The notes: generated by a model not told the origin, from the sequence alone. 64,000 bases of DNA from CAWDVR01 sp044869805 (GCA_044869805.1 JBIOXV010000172.1:1-64000), one strand, 5' to 3'. Shown: positions 17,818 through 26,742, numbered from the stretch's first letter. Translations and numbers: made by a program.

Positions 17818-18363
17818 CTACGGCACGAACTCGACGACGAACGAGGCGGTGTTGGACTTCACGTTGTCACCGGCGAGCGTGCGGCCGAAGAACGTGACGT
17901 TGCAGTTGATGCGAATGGTGGTCTCCCCGGTCTCCTTGTCGAAACCGCCGTTGATGAACTGGAGATCGGAGAGCGGGACGGTGTCGAGCTGCTCCAGGAT
18001 GAGGACCGGCAGGTTGTCGATGGTGTCGGTGCCACCTACCGGCACCGCCCCGAAGATGCCGCCGACGTGGGTGGGCGGGCGGCGGGTGCCGCGATCGGCG
18101 CGGGTGTAGACCACCTCGAAGGAGCGCAGCTCGATGTCCATCAGGTTGCTGGTCACGCCCGCCGGGTCCTTGGCGAAGTTGCTGAGCGTGAACTCCTCGA
18201 CCTGCACCGCGGTGGTGCCGTTGACCGAGACCTGGAACGGCAGCCCGTCGAAGCCGGTGATCGTGAGGATGACGCCGCCTTCGCTCTTGTCGGTGCGATC
18301 GTTGCAGCTCGTCGCCATCGCGGCGAGGGCGATCAACCCCAGAGAGATGAGTGTCTTTCGCAT
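17818..18363 (-). CDS. Lipoprotein of unknown function downstream of pilQ
   Basis: 181 residues with a lipoprotein signal ('MATSC', Cys20). The mature part is beta-strand rich ('VILTITGFDGLPFQVSVNG', 'IRINCNVTFFGRTLAG'). I do not recognise a named family. It starts 20 nt after the pilQ stop and is followed by the IPT/TIG lipoprotein after 33 nt, so it is probably cotranscribed with the pilus assembly genes. It might be a pilotin-like or secretin-associated factor, but nothing in the sequence proves this. Confidence 0.65.
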   Translation of the reverse strand: MRKTLISLGLIALAAMATSCNDRTDKSEGGVILTITGFDGLPFQVSVNGTTAVQVEEFTLSNFAKDPAGVTSNLMDIELRSFEVVYTRADRGTRRPPTHVGGIFGAVPVGGTDTIDNLPVLILEQLDTVPLSDLQFINGGFDKETGETTIRINCNVTFFGRTLAGDNVKSNTASFVVEFVP

Positions 18364-18382
18364 GGTGCAGCTACCTCCGAAC

Positions 18383-20917
18383 CTACAGGTTGACCACCCG
18401 CGGGGTGATGAAGATCAAGAGCTCTTCGTTCTCGTCGGTGCGGCGGCGGTTCTTGAAGATCTCACCGATGATCGGGATATTGGCGAGGCCGGGCACGCGG
18501 TCCTGGCCCTGGTCGCTGGTCACCTTGTAGATGCCGCCGATGACGGTGGTGCCGCCGTCGCGCACGATGACCCGGGTCCGCGCCTCCTTGGTGGCGATCG
18601 GCGCGTTGGTGGCGCCGGCGACGGCGAAGGCGAGCTGCGGCTCGCGCTTCCTGACCTCGAGCTCCATCAGCACCGTGCCCTCGGCGGTCACGTGCGGCGT
18701 CACCTGCAGCGCCAGCGTGGCCTTGACGAACTGGGTGGTGACGGTGTTGTTGGTGATGGTCTGGATCGGGATCTGCAAGCCGCTCTGGATCTCGGCCTCC
18801 TCGTTGTTGAGCACGGCGACCTTGGGCGCCGAGAGAATGCGGATCAGGCCTTCATTCTCCGCCGCCTGGAGAGCGATGTCCAGGTTGAAGCTGTTGAGGA
18901 CGTTGCCCAGCGAGAGGTTGAGGAAGCCGTTCCTGGCGCCGGTGATGAGGTTGACGCCGCCCTGGCCCTCGATGTTGTTGGGGAACACCAGGCCGGTGGT
19001 GTTGCCGAAGCGGGCGCTCGCCTCGCCGCCGACCGACCACTGTACGCCGAGCGAGCGCGTGAAGCGCTTGGTGGTCTCGACGATCCGTGCCTCGATCATC
19101 ACCTGCGGCTCGGGGGTGTCGAGCTCGTTGATCACCGCCGTCACGGTGTCCATGTACTCGGGCAGCTCTTTGATGATCAGCGAGTTGGTGCGGGTGTCGA
19201 CCCACACGCTGCCGCGCTGCGAAAGGATGCCGCCGCGCACCGCGAGCAGGGCGGCGACTTCTCTCGCCGTGGCGTAGGAGAGCCGCCGCATGATGGTCTT
19301 CAGCGGCACCTGCAGCGCCTTGGCGGCGGCCAGCTCCTGCTGCTCCTTGGCCTCGTCCTTCAGCACCTTGATCGGTGCGATGCGCATCACCGTGCCTTCG
19401 AGCTCGTAGCCCAGGCGGTTGACGCGCAGGATCTGCTCCAGCGCCTGATCCCAGGGCACGTTGTTGAGCTCGACCGTCACCGCGCCCTTGACCTCCGGCT
19501 GGACGACGATCGACAGCCCCGAGATGGCGGCGAAGCTGCGCAGCGTCTCGACCAGATCGGCGTCGCGCAGGGTCATCGAGATGGTGTCGCCGGAGTAGGT
19601 GCGCTCCTGGCCGGAGACGGTCCGCGAGCCGAAGGTCTTGGTAGTGAAGGTGCGGTCCCCGGGGCCCTCGTCCACCGCCGGCGCCTCCTCCACGGCCCGG
19701 GCCGCGTAGGCGCCGAGGTCGTTGGTCGGCATCGGACGGCGCGGCGGAGGCTCCGCCGCGCGTGGCGCGGCGACCGGCGGCGGAGCGGCGGGCGCCGCGC
19801 GCACCACGGCGGGCGCCGGACGCGCGGGCGCGGCCTCGACCGGCGCCGGCTCCTCGGGGGCCGGTTCGGAGACTGGCACCGGGCGGCTCACCGGCCGTGG
19901 GCTCTCGACCACCGGGCTGGCGGATGCCGGGGAGCCGGGCTCGACGAAGCGCACGGTCAGCCCCGAGGCGGTGCGGTCGATCTCCGGCAGGGCCGGGCCG
20001 GTGAGGTCGAAAACCACGCGCGAAACCGGCTGCGGGAGGGGCTTGAACTGGGCGGTGCGCACCCGGCGGACCAATCCGCTGCCCACTGGCACGGTGGACG
20101 CCGGCGCGGCGTTGATCACGCCTTCGAGGTCGATGACGAAGCGCTCCGGGGCCTCGAGGCGGAAGGTCGAGTAGGAGAACTCGCCGTCGCCAGCCACCCT
20201 CACGGTGCCGTTGCCCAGCGCCTCGATCGCTTGCAGGCGGGTGGCGAGCGGGCCGGTTGGCGGCGGCGAGTGATGGGGGTTTTCCAGGGTCCCGAGATCG
20301 ACGTGCGCGGGGCGCGGCTCGCTTCCGGCGGTGGGAGTGAGCGCCGTGGGCGCGGGCGCCGCGGGCTCCTCGGGCACCGGCTCGTAGGCCAGCGCGCGGC
20401 CGCTCTCGGCCGCCGGCTGGGCAACCGGGTTGAGCTCGAGGCGCAGCAGGTTGCCGTCGGCGACCAGCGAATGTTCGACCTCGCCGGTGGTCGCCACCGT
20501 GAGCCGGGTCAGGGGGCGGGCGGCATTGCTGTCGCTGTCGACGGCGATCGAGGCGACGAGGCCGCTGCCGGGCAGGCTGGACGGCACTCCGGCGCCGGGC
20601 TGGCTGTTCGGAAGCTCGACCACCAGCTTGCCGTCGTCCGTCCGGTAGCTGGTCCACACCAGGGGCCCGGAAGCGGAGAGGTCCACCCGCATGCCGGGTG
20701 CGCCCTCGGCCAGGTCGATCGACTGGATGGCGATGGGTGGCGGGGTCGCTGGGGCGACGGGAGTCGTCTCCCGTACCGGCGAAGGCGCCGCTGCGGTGGT
20801 TGCCACCGACCGGCTGCCGGAGGAGGAGCACGCCAGCGCGAGGAAGATACCCGTGGCCACCATCAGCGCGATCCAGCGCCGGTTGACGTTGCGTTCGGTT
20901 TTCACCAAGTCTCCCAT
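18383..20917 (-). CDS. pilQ: Type IV pilus secretin PilQ
   Basis: 844-residue outer-membrane secretin. Two AMIN domains (~residues 50-150 and 235-335) bind peptidoglycan. A long Pro/Ala/Glu linker follows, then an STN-type domain (~445-510, 'ISMTLRDADLVETLRSFAAISGLSIVVQPEVKG'), a secretin N-terminal domain (~525-625) and the secretin core (~660-840, 'VMIEARIVETTKRFTRSLGVQW', 'VIVRDGGTTVIGGIYK', 'VPGLANIPIIGEIFKNR'). The pore lets the pilus cross the outer membrane. The N-terminus has a lipobox-like 'LALAC' (Cys30), unusual for PilQ and possibly indicating a self-lipidated secretin. Order pilM-N-O-P-Q is canonical. Confidence 0.95.
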   Translation of the reverse strand: MGDLVKTERNVNRRWIALMVATGIFLALACSSSGSRSVATTAAAPSPVRETTPVAPATPPPIAIQSIDLAEGAPGMRVDLSASGPLVWTSYRTDDGKLVVELPNSQPGAGVPSSLPGSGLVASIAVDSDSNAARPLTRLTVATTGEVEHSLVADGNLLRLELNPVAQPAAESGRALAYEPVPEEPAAPAPTALTPTAGSEPRPAHVDLGTLENPHHSPPPTGPLATRLQAIEALGNGTVRVAGDGEFSYSTFRLEAPERFVIDLEGVINAAPASTVPVGSGLVRRVRTAQFKPLPQPVSRVVFDLTGPALPEIDRTASGLTVRFVEPGSPASASPVVESPRPVSRPVPVSEPAPEEPAPVEAAPARPAPAVVRAAPAAPPPVAAPRAAEPPPRRPMPTNDLGAYAARAVEEAPAVDEGPGDRTFTTKTFGSRTVSGQERTYSGDTISMTLRDADLVETLRSFAAISGLSIVVQPEVKGAVTVELNNVPWDQALEQILRVNRLGYELEGTVMRIAPIKVLKDEAKEQQELAAAKALQVPLKTIMRRLSYATAREVAALLAVRGGILSQRGSVWVDTRTNSLIIKELPEYMDTVTAVINELDTPEPQVMIEARIVETTKRFTRSLGVQWSVGGEASARFGNTTGLVFPNNIEGQGGVNLITGARNGFLNLSLGNVLNSFNLDIALQAAENEGLIRILSAPKVAVLNNEEAEIQSGLQIPIQTITNNTVTTQFVKATLALQVTPHVTAEGTVLMELEVRKREPQLAFAVAGATNAPIATKEARTRVIVRDGGTTVIGGIYKVTSDQGQDRVPGLANIPIIGEIFKNRRRTDENEELLIFITPRVVNL

Positions 20918-20957
20918 GACACTCGCCTCTCTTTGCCGGCGCCAGGCTCGCTTCGAG

Positions 20958-21512
20958 CTAGGGGCTGAGGCTCTTGACCACCTCGCGGAACGGCTTCAGG
21001 GCTGTTGGGTCCTGAACGTTTTGCTTGAAGACGATCTCTCTGGCGTTGATCGCGACCACGTCACCGTCGAATAGCTGGTCGCCGACCTTGAGTAGGTAGC
21101 TCTTCTTCTCGGAGGAGTGCACCTGGGCGATGTAGCCGTTGCGGGTCCGGAAGATGCCCGCCAGGACCACCTCGTCGATCATCAAGCCGGGGATGCCCGG
21201 CGGCCGTGGCCCCTTGAACTTGGCTTCGGTGGCGGCGATCTTGAGCGATTTGAACGGATCGCGCCGGCCGCCCGGGTCGTAGCTGTAGCCGCGCCCCGAC
21301 AGCAGGGCCTCCTCGCCTTCGAGGATCTCGTCGATGTCCTCGAGCGAGGGCAGCGGCGCCACTACGCCGCTCTCTTCGGTGGTGGTCTCCTCCGGCGCCG
21401 CAGTCTCCGCCGGCTGCTCCTGCGCCGCCCGGGGAAGGACTCCGAAGGCCACCGTGGCGACCACCGCCACGGTGAGCAGCAGGCTGCGGTAGCTCTCGCT
21501 CGCTCTACACAT
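20958..21512 (-). CDS. pilP: PilP-like type IV pilus assembly lipoprotein/protein
   Basis: 184 residues from the ATG at 21512, which overlaps pilO by 8 nt. An N-terminal hydrophobic segment (~10-27) is followed by a disordered acidic stretch and then a compact C-terminal domain starting 'YDPGGRRDPFKSL', the hallmark of PilP ('RRDPF'), with 'MIDEVVLAGIFRTRNGYIAQVHSSEKKSYLLKVGDQLFDGDVVAI'. PilP links the inner-membrane PilMNO platform to PilQ. In many species it is a lipoprotein; here no lipobox Cys is obvious, so it may be membrane-anchored. Confidence 0.85.
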   Translation of the reverse strand: MCRASESYRSLLLTVAVVATVAFGVLPRAAQEQPAETAAPEETTTEESGVVAPLPSLEDIDEILEGEEALLSGRGYSYDPGGRRDPFKSLKIAATEAKFKGPRPPGIPGLMIDEVVLAGIFRTRNGYIAQVHSSEKKSYLLKVGDQLFDGDVVAINAREIVFKQNVQDPTALKPFREVVKSLSP

Positions 21513-22197
21513 CGCCGGCCTTCCTTGCCGCTGCGCCCCGCTTCTTGGCGCCGCCCACTGCGCTGCCGATCTCACCCGCCGCTCCAGCGGCCGAGCGCCC
21601 CTGGGCGGCCTCCGCCTCGGCGCCCTCCTCCTCTTCGTTGTAGAAGAAGGTCTTGGCGATGAAGGCCGCCTGGATCGTCCGCGCGTCCGTCTGCTGCGGC
21701 ATGGCGGTGATGGTCAGCTTGTCGATGTTCAAGATGCGCGGGAAACGGCCGATCTTGTCGAAGAACAGCGCCAGGTTGTGGTAGCTGCCCTCGAGCGCGA
21801 TGTCGATTGGCCACTCGCTGTAGAACTCCTTCTTCTGCTCGTTGCCCTCGCGGAACACGTTGAGCGCGAAGTCGCCCTGCTCGGCGAGCGACCGCACCTT
21901 GCGCAGCAGCTCCTGGGTGTTGCGCTTGGCGGGCAGGATGCGCAGCAGCTTCTTGAGCTCGAACTCGAGGCGGCCCACCTCCTCGCGGAACTGCGGCAGG
22001 CTCTGGGCGGCGGCGCGCGCCTCGTCGCGCTTGTCCTCCAGCCGGCGCAGCTCGGCCTTCTGCCGCTTGATCGCCTGCTGCTTCGGCATGGCGAGCTGCC
22101 AGTAGCCGGCGCCGGCCAGGGCAGCGCCGAGGAAGGCGCCGAGCGCCAGCCCATACTGGGGTGACTTGCCGTCGAGGCTGATGCCGAAAAACGCCAC
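21505..22197 (-). CDS. pilO: PilO, inner-membrane pilus assembly protein
   Basis: 230 residues: one N-terminal membrane segment (~16-34, 'LALGAFLGAALAGAGYWQLA'), a coiled coil (~38-85, 'AIKRQKAELRRLEDKRDEARAAAQ') and a ferredoxin-like C-terminal domain ('DIALEGSYHNLALFFDKIGRFPRILNIDKLTI'). This is the PilO plan. It forms heterodimers with PilN in the alignment platform. Starts 12 nt after pilN. Confidence 0.93.
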   Translation of the reverse strand: MAFFGISLDGKSPQYGLALGAFLGAALAGAGYWQLAMPKQQAIKRQKAELRRLEDKRDEARAAAQSLPQFREEVGRLEFELKKLLRILPAKRNTQELLRKVRSLAEQGDFALNVFREGNEQKKEFYSEWPIDIALEGSYHNLALFFDKIGRFPRILNIDKLTITAMPQQTDARTIQAAFIAKTFFYNEEEEGAEAEAAQGRSAAGAAGEIGSAVGGAKKRGAAARKAGDV

Positions 22198-22209
22198 TGC
22201 TGCCTCCGA

Positions 22210-22899
22210 TCAGCGAGACGGCGAGGTCGACCCCGGCGCCGCCGGCGCCGGGCCGGGCGCTGGCGGCGCGCCCGGCTCACCACCCGCCGGGGGCGCCGCT
22301 GGCACGCCGCTCTCTTCCGACGGGTCGGCCTGCGTCACCGGCCGGTACCCGAACTGGAGAGAGAAGTTGTAGGTGTCTTCCTCGCGCGTGGTTTGCGTGC
22401 GCCGCGGCTCCTGGAACTCGGGCACCCGGTCGAGGTTCTCGATAAAGGCGGCGACGGCGTTGGTGCTGAAGGTCTCGCCGGTGATGCTCACCAGGTTGGA
22501 GGTCATGTCGAGCTTGGTCAGCCACAGCAGCTCGGGCAGGCCGCGCGACACCTCGTCGAGCACGCGCACCGGGCCGCGCTGGTTCGCCTTGAGCTCGGTG
22601 ATGACCTGGATCTTGTGCTCGAGCTCGGCCTTCTTGGCCTTGAACTCGGCGACCTCCTCGATGATCGGGGCGAGCTCCTCGAGCTCCTCGTTGACCTCGG
22701 CGATCTGGTCGTTGGTCCTCGCGAGCTCGGAGTAGAGCAGCCACCAGTAGATCCCGAAGCCGGCGACCAGCAGCAGCAGCGCGCCGCCGAACATCCACTT
22801 GGCAAGGTCTTCGGAGCGGAACAGCTTGCCGCTCGTCGCCTTGGCGCGCCGCACCGCGGTCGGGCGCTTGCCCTCGGAAAGCAGGTTGATCTTGATCAT
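22210..22899 (-). CDS. pilN: PilN, inner-membrane pilus assembly protein
   Basis: 229 residues beginning 'MIKINLLSEGKRP', the conserved PilN N-terminus whose 'INLL' motif docks into cytoplasmic PilM. A membrane segment (~36-54), a coiled coil (~60-110) and a periplasmic ferredoxin-like domain with 'ISRGLPELLWLTKLDM'-type sequence follow; the C-terminus is Pro/Ala-rich. Partner of PilO. Six nt separate it from pilM. Confidence 0.94.
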   Translation of the reverse strand: MIKINLLSEGKRPTAVRRAKATSGKLFRSEDLAKWMFGGALLLLVAGFGIYWWLLYSELARTNDQIAEVNEELEELAPIIEEVAEFKAKKAELEHKIQVITELKANQRGPVRVLDEVSRGLPELLWLTKLDMTSNLVSITGETFSTNAVAAFIENLDRVPEFQEPRRTQTTREEDTYNFSLQFGYRPVTQADPSEESGVPAAPPAGGEPGAPPAPGPAPAAPGSTSPSR

Positions 22900-22905
22900 G
22901 GGTGC

Positions 22906-23964
22906 CTAGTCCCCTACTTTGCGCACCGCCAAGCCGACCGACACCGCCAGCATGGGGGCGATCGACTGCAGCCACTCGCTCGCGAAGTCCCCCTCCCGGT
23001 AGCGAATGCGACGCAGGGGGTTCATCAGCTCGGTGGGAACCTGGAAGCGGTCGGAGAGCACCTGCTGGAGATTCGGGGTCAGGGCGCAGCCGCCGGAGAG
23101 CACCAGCTCGTCGACCGGGCCCTCGGAGGCGGTGGCCGAGAAGAAGTCGAAGGTCTTGCGGATCTCCTCGGCCATCTCGGCCGACACCGCGTCGAGCACC
23201 GGCTTGGCCTCGGAGAGGCCGTAGCGGTCGACGGACTCGCCCTTCTTCAGCGCCTCGGCCTGCTCGAAGGAGAGGTTGAACTCGCGCTGCAGCGCCTCGC
23301 TGAACTGGTTGCCGCCGAACGAGATGTCGCGCCAGAAGACGGTCGCGCCGCGGGCCAGGATGTTGATGTTCGTCACCCCGGCGCCCATGTTGATCAGCGC
23401 CACCGTCTTCAACAGGTCGAGGTCGTAGTTGATCTCGTAGGCGTTCTGCACCGCGAAGGCGTCGATGTCGACCAGCACCGGGGCCTTGCCCGTCTGGCTG
23501 ATCACCGACACGTAGTCGTTGACCTTGTCGCGCTTGACCGCGACCAGCAGCACTTCCATGTTGTCGCGGCCGGGCTCGCCCTCGGACAGCACCACGTAGT
23601 CGAGGCGCACGTCCTGGATGTCGAAGGGGATGTACTGCTCGGCCTCCCACTGGATGGACTCGGCGAGCTCTTCCGGGGCCATCGCCGGGAGCTGGATCTT
23701 CTTGATGATCACCGAGTGGCCGGAGAGCGAGGTGCCGTAGTTGGTGGCCTTGACCTTGGTCTCGTCGTTGAGCTTGTGGATCGCATCGACGACCAGCGAA
23801 GAGTCCATGATCGAGCCGTCGACGATCGCCTCGGGCGACAGCGGCTCCACCCCCAAGCGCTGGAGGTGGAACTCGCCGGCCTTGCGCTCCTTGACCTCGA
23901 CGAGCTTGATCGCCGAGCTGCCGATGTCCAGACCGACCAAGCCCTTGGCGCGTGAGAAGAGCAC
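22906..23964 (-). CDS. pilM: PilM, actin-like cytoplasmic pilus platform ATPase fold
   Basis: 352 residues with the actin-like fold of PilM/FtsA: 'GLDIGSSAIKLVEVKE' (phosphate-1), 'VLVDIDAFAVQNAYEINYD', 'LINMGAGVTNINILARGATVFWRDISFGGNQFSEAL' (phosphate-2) and 'ELVLSGGCALTPNLQQVLSDRF' (adenosine loop). It binds the PilN N-terminus and ties the envelope-spanning complex to cytoplasmic motors. GTG start at 23964. First gene of pilMNOPQ. The motor genes pilB/T/C and pilin are not in this window. Confidence 0.95.
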   Translation of the reverse strand: MLFSRAKGLVGLDIGSSAIKLVEVKERKAGEFHLQRLGVEPLSPEAIVDGSIMDSSLVVDAIHKLNDETKVKATNYGTSLSGHSVIIKKIQLPAMAPEELAESIQWEAEQYIPFDIQDVRLDYVVLSEGEPGRDNMEVLLVAVKRDKVNDYVSVISQTGKAPVLVDIDAFAVQNAYEINYDLDLLKTVALINMGAGVTNINILARGATVFWRDISFGGNQFSEALQREFNLSFEQAEALKKGESVDRYGLSEAKPVLDAVSAEMAEEIRKTFDFFSATASEGPVDELVLSGGCALTPNLQQVLSDRFQVPTELMNPLRRIRYREGDFASEWLQSIAPMLAVSVGLAVRKVGD

Positions 23965-24026
23965 AGTAGGCCCCCAAAGTCCTGTGGTTACGCCAACTTA
24001 CAGCGGGATACTTAAAGCTTGGCTCG

Positions 24027-24055
24027 AGGCTAACACCAAGAAATATGGGTGTCAA
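24027..24055 (-). promoter_or_regulatory. Promoter of the pilMNOPQ operon
   Basis: On the minus strand a perfect -35 TTGACA (24055-24050) is followed after 17 nt by TAGCCT (24032-24027) with a TGT just upstream. About 60 nt of leader precede the pilM GTG. The sequence fits a sigma-70-type promoter. Confidence 0.6.
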
Positions 24056-24099
24056 GAGGCAGATGCATCTATGGCCATATAGGCCCACGAGGCAAGTCC

Positions 24100-24129
24100 T
24101 TGAACCGACGAGCCTTGTTCTGTTACGAT
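24100..24129 (+). promoter_or_regulatory. Candidate promoter of rpmB
   Basis: TTGAAC (24100-24105) and TACGAT (24124-24129), 18 nt apart, about 93 nt upstream of the rpmB start. Divergent from the pilM promoter in the same 257-bp gap (23965-24221), which otherwise holds no ORF I can support. Confidence 0.45.
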
Positions 24130-24221
24130 CCGCGCTCCTGCGCCGGGGCGAGCCATGCCTCGGCCTCCTTCAAGCACTCGTATCACGCACTCGTCGTCAA
24201 CGCGCTAGGGAGCTCGAGGCC

Positions 24222-24449
24222 ATGGCCAAGCAATGCGAGATCTGCGGCAAGGGCACCACGTTCGGCCGCAAGATCAGTCACGCCCACAACGTCACCAACC
24301 GCAAGATGGAGCCCAACCTCCAGCGCGTGAAGGCCGTCGTCGACGGCGCCCCGCGCCACATCCGGGTCTGCACCCGCTGCCAGCGCAGCGGCGCCGTCAA
24401 GAAGCCGCTGGTGCGCACCTGGACGCCGGAAGCCTCTCCGGCGACCTAG
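24222..24449 (+). CDS. rpmB: Ribosomal protein bL28
   Basis: 75-residue L28. The N-terminal 'MAKQCEICGKGTTFGRKISHAHNVTNRKM' has a CxxC that pairs with 'CTRCQRSG' further on, so this is a zinc-binding (four-cysteine) L28. 'PNLQRVKAVVDGAPRHIRVCTRC' is typical. Component of the 50S subunit. ATG at 24222 is the family start; the open frame upstream is not conserved sequence. It stands alone between the divergent pil operon and the convergent rel gene. Confidence 0.96.
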   Translation: MAKQCEICGKGTTFGRKISHAHNVTNRKMEPNLQRVKAVVDGAPRHIRVCTRCQRSGAVKKPLVRTWTPEASPAT

Positions 24450-24459
24450 AGGCGCACAA

Positions 24460-24495
24460 CGAAACCGTCGCGAGCGGTCGATGCAGCAGGTTTCG
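24460..24495. terminator. Stem-loop between convergent rpmB and rel
   Basis: CGAAACC (24460-24466) pairs with GGTTTCG (24489-24495), 7 bp with a 22-nt loop, in the 50-bp gap between the two stops. The loop holds a 16-nt sequence repeated at 38887. A role as bidirectional terminator is possible; no T-tract follows. Confidence 0.35.
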
Positions 24496-24499
24496 GCCG

Positions 24500-26728
24500 C
24501 TAGGGCAGGGCCTCGGCCGAGGCCGTCGCATTCTTCCCCATCCGGCGATCCACCCGCAGCACGCCGGGCACCGCCTGGATCCCCCGCCGCAGCTTCTCGA
24601 GGTGCTTGAGGTCGCGCAGCTCGACCACCACCTGGATCTCGCCGCGGCCGGTCTCCAGGGTGTCGGCATCGATCTGGGTGATGTTGGTGTCGAGCTTGGC
24701 GATGGCATCGGTGAGCTTGGCGAGGATGCCGGGCCGGTCCTCGGTCTCGATCACCAGGCTGATGCGGTAGCGCTCCTCGGCGCTTTTCGCCCAGTCCACC
24801 TCGATCTCGCGCTCCGGATTGAACAGCAGGTTCTTGACGTTCGGGCAGTCGACCGAGTGCACGGAGATGCCGTGGCCACGGGTGACGTAGCCGACGATGC
24901 CCTCGCCGGGAAGCGGGTTGCAGCACTTGGCGAGATAGGCCAGCACGTCGCCGTGGCCCTTGACCTCGATCGGCCCGCCTCGCTGCGGCAGGATGCGGCT
25001 GACCACGCGCTGGAAGCGGCTCTCCTTGGCCGGCGGCTCGGCGAGCTGCTCGGCGGGCAATAGGCGGGCCAGCACCTGGCGCGGCTGCATGCGGCCGAAG
25101 CCGATGCGACTGAACAGGTCCTCGACCTTGGACAGGCCTTCCTCCACCAACAGCGCATCCAGCGCCGGGTTTTCGAGCAGCTTCTTGTAGCTCGCCCGGT
25201 AGCGGCGCGCCTCGCGCTCCAGCATGCGCTGCCCCAGCTCCATGGCGCGGTTCTTCTGCTGGGCGTTGAGCCACTGGCGGATCTTGGTCTTGGCGCGCGA
25301 GGTGGCGACCAGGTTCAGCCAGTCGCGGCTTGGGGCTCGGTTGGGGTTGGTGATCACCTCCACCATGTCGCCGTTGCCGAGCGGCGTGCGCAGCGGCACC
25401 AGCCGGCCGTTGACCCGGGCGCCGGCGCAGTGGTGGCCGATGTCGGTGTGCACGCGGTAGGCGAAATCGAGCGGCGTGGCGCCGCGCGGGAACGACATCA
25501 CGTCGCCCTTGGGAGTGAAGACGTAGACCTCCTCGGGGTAGAGGTCGACCTTGAGCGAGGTGAGGAAGGTGCGGGGGTCCTGCACCTCCTTCTGCCACTC
25601 GAGGAGCTGGCGCAGCCAGAGGATGTTGCGGTCGGTCGACTCGGGGCCCCTGCCTTCCTTGTAGCGCCAGTGCGCGGCGATGCCTTCCTCGGCCACCAGG
25701 TCCATCTCGCGGGTGCGGATCTGCACTTCGAAAGGCTGGCCGGTGTCGCTGACCACCGTGGTGTGCAGCGACTGGTAGAGGTTGGGCTTCGCCATCGCAA
25801 TGTAGTCCTTGAAGCGGCCCGGCACCGGCCGCCAGCTCTGGTGCACCACCCCCAACGCCGCGTAGGTGTCGCGCAGGTTGGGGGTGACGACGCGGAACGC
25901 CAGGTAGTCGTAGAGCTGCGAGATGTCGATCCCCTGGCGTAGCAGCTTGCGGTAGATCGAGTAGTAGCGCTTGACCCGCGAGCTGATCTCGGCCTCGATC
26001 CCGGCCTCCTCGAGCGCCGTCACCAGCCGCCGCCGCAGGCGCTCGATGGCATCGTGGCTGACCTTCATCTTCTCCTTGATCTTGGAGTGCAGCTCGGCGA
26101 ACTGGTGCGGGTAGAGGTAGTAGAAGGCGAGGTCCTCGAGGTCGCCCTGCACCCGCGCCATCCCCAAGCGGTGGGCGATGGGGGCGTAGATCTCGAGCGT
26201 CTCGCGCGAGATGCGCCGCCGCTTCTCGGGCGGCAGGTGCTCGAGGGTGAGCAGGTTGTGCAGCCGGTCGGCGAGCTTGATGACGATCACCCGCAGGTCC
26301 TTGGCCGAGGCCAGGATCATCTTGCGGAAGGTCTCGGCCTGCACCTCGTCGCGCCGCACGTAGGCGTGGCGGCCGATCTTGGTCACCCCGTCGACCAGCT
26401 CGGCGATCTCCTCGCCGAAGCGCTCGCGGACCACCTCGCGGGTGGTGAGCGTGTCCTCCAGCACGTCGTGCAGCAGGCCGACGGCGACGCAGGTCTCGTC
26501 GAACTTGAGGTCGGCGAGCAGGTAGGCGACGGAGAGCGGGTGGGTGAAGAACGGCTCGCCGGAGCGGCGGAGCTGGTCCTTGTGCATCGCCTCCGAGAAC
26601 TCGTAGACGGCGCGCAGGGCCTGGTGGTCGAACGGCCGCCCTTGGGCCTCCAACCGCTCGAGGACGTCCTCGAAGCGCACCCGCCCCCGCGCCTTGACGG
26701 GCGGGGGCGGCAGGTGATCCGTCTTCAC
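24500..26728 (-). CDS. Bifunctional (p)ppGpp synthetase/hydrolase (Rel/SpoT)
   Basis: 742-residue long RSH protein. The HD hydrolase domain (~45-195) retains 'FTHPLSVAYLL' (H63) and 'LLHDVLEDT' (H87-D88). The synthetase domain (~245-365) has 'VKRYYSIYRKLLRQG', 'YDYLAFRV' and 'VQIRTREMDLVAEEGIAAHWRYKEG'. TGS (~400-460, 'VYVFTPKGDVMSFPRGATPLDFAYRVHTDIGHHCAGARVNGRLVPL') and a C-terminal ACT domain (~665-735) follow. Both catalytic halves look intact, so it probably makes and degrades the stringent alarmone. The start is GTG at 26728 with TATAAT 8 nt upstream, so this gene can be transcribed on its own as a leaderless mRNA although it lies behind secDF. Confidence 0.94.
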   Translation of the reverse strand: MKTDHLPPPPVKARGRVRFEDVLERLEAQGRPFDHQALRAVYEFSEAMHKDQLRRSGEPFFTHPLSVAYLLADLKFDETCVAVGLLHDVLEDTLTTREVVRERFGEEIAELVDGVTKIGRHAYVRRDEVQAETFRKMILASAKDLRVIVIKLADRLHNLLTLEHLPPEKRRRISRETLEIYAPIAHRLGMARVQGDLEDLAFYYLYPHQFAELHSKIKEKMKVSHDAIERLRRRLVTALEEAGIEAEISSRVKRYYSIYRKLLRQGIDISQLYDYLAFRVVTPNLRDTYAALGVVHQSWRPVPGRFKDYIAMAKPNLYQSLHTTVVSDTGQPFEVQIRTREMDLVAEEGIAAHWRYKEGRGPESTDRNILWLRQLLEWQKEVQDPRTFLTSLKVDLYPEEVYVFTPKGDVMSFPRGATPLDFAYRVHTDIGHHCAGARVNGRLVPLRTPLGNGDMVEVITNPNRAPSRDWLNLVATSRAKTKIRQWLNAQQKNRAMELGQRMLEREARRYRASYKKLLENPALDALLVEEGLSKVEDLFSRIGFGRMQPRQVLARLLPAEQLAEPPAKESRFQRVVSRILPQRGGPIEVKGHGDVLAYLAKCCNPLPGEGIVGYVTRGHGISVHSVDCPNVKNLLFNPEREIEVDWAKSAEERYRISLVIETEDRPGILAKLTDAIAKLDTNITQIDADTLETGRGEIQVVVELRDLKHLEKLRRGIQAVPGVLRVDRRMGKNATASAEALP

Positions 26729-26736
26729 ATTCGGGA

Positions 26737-26742
26737 ATTATA
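26737..26742 (-). promoter_or_regulatory. Perfect -10 box immediately upstream of rel
   Basis: TATAAT on the minus strand (26742-26737) ends 8 nt before the GTG start, inside the 23-nt gap behind secDF. No ribosome-binding site lies between. Predicts a leaderless rel transcript. Confidence 0.55.

Noticed and set aside
18134..20968. A 944-codon plus-strand frame
   Set aside because: It is fully antisense to pilQ, whose domains are intact, and its translation is low-complexity (Arg/Gly/Asp-rich).
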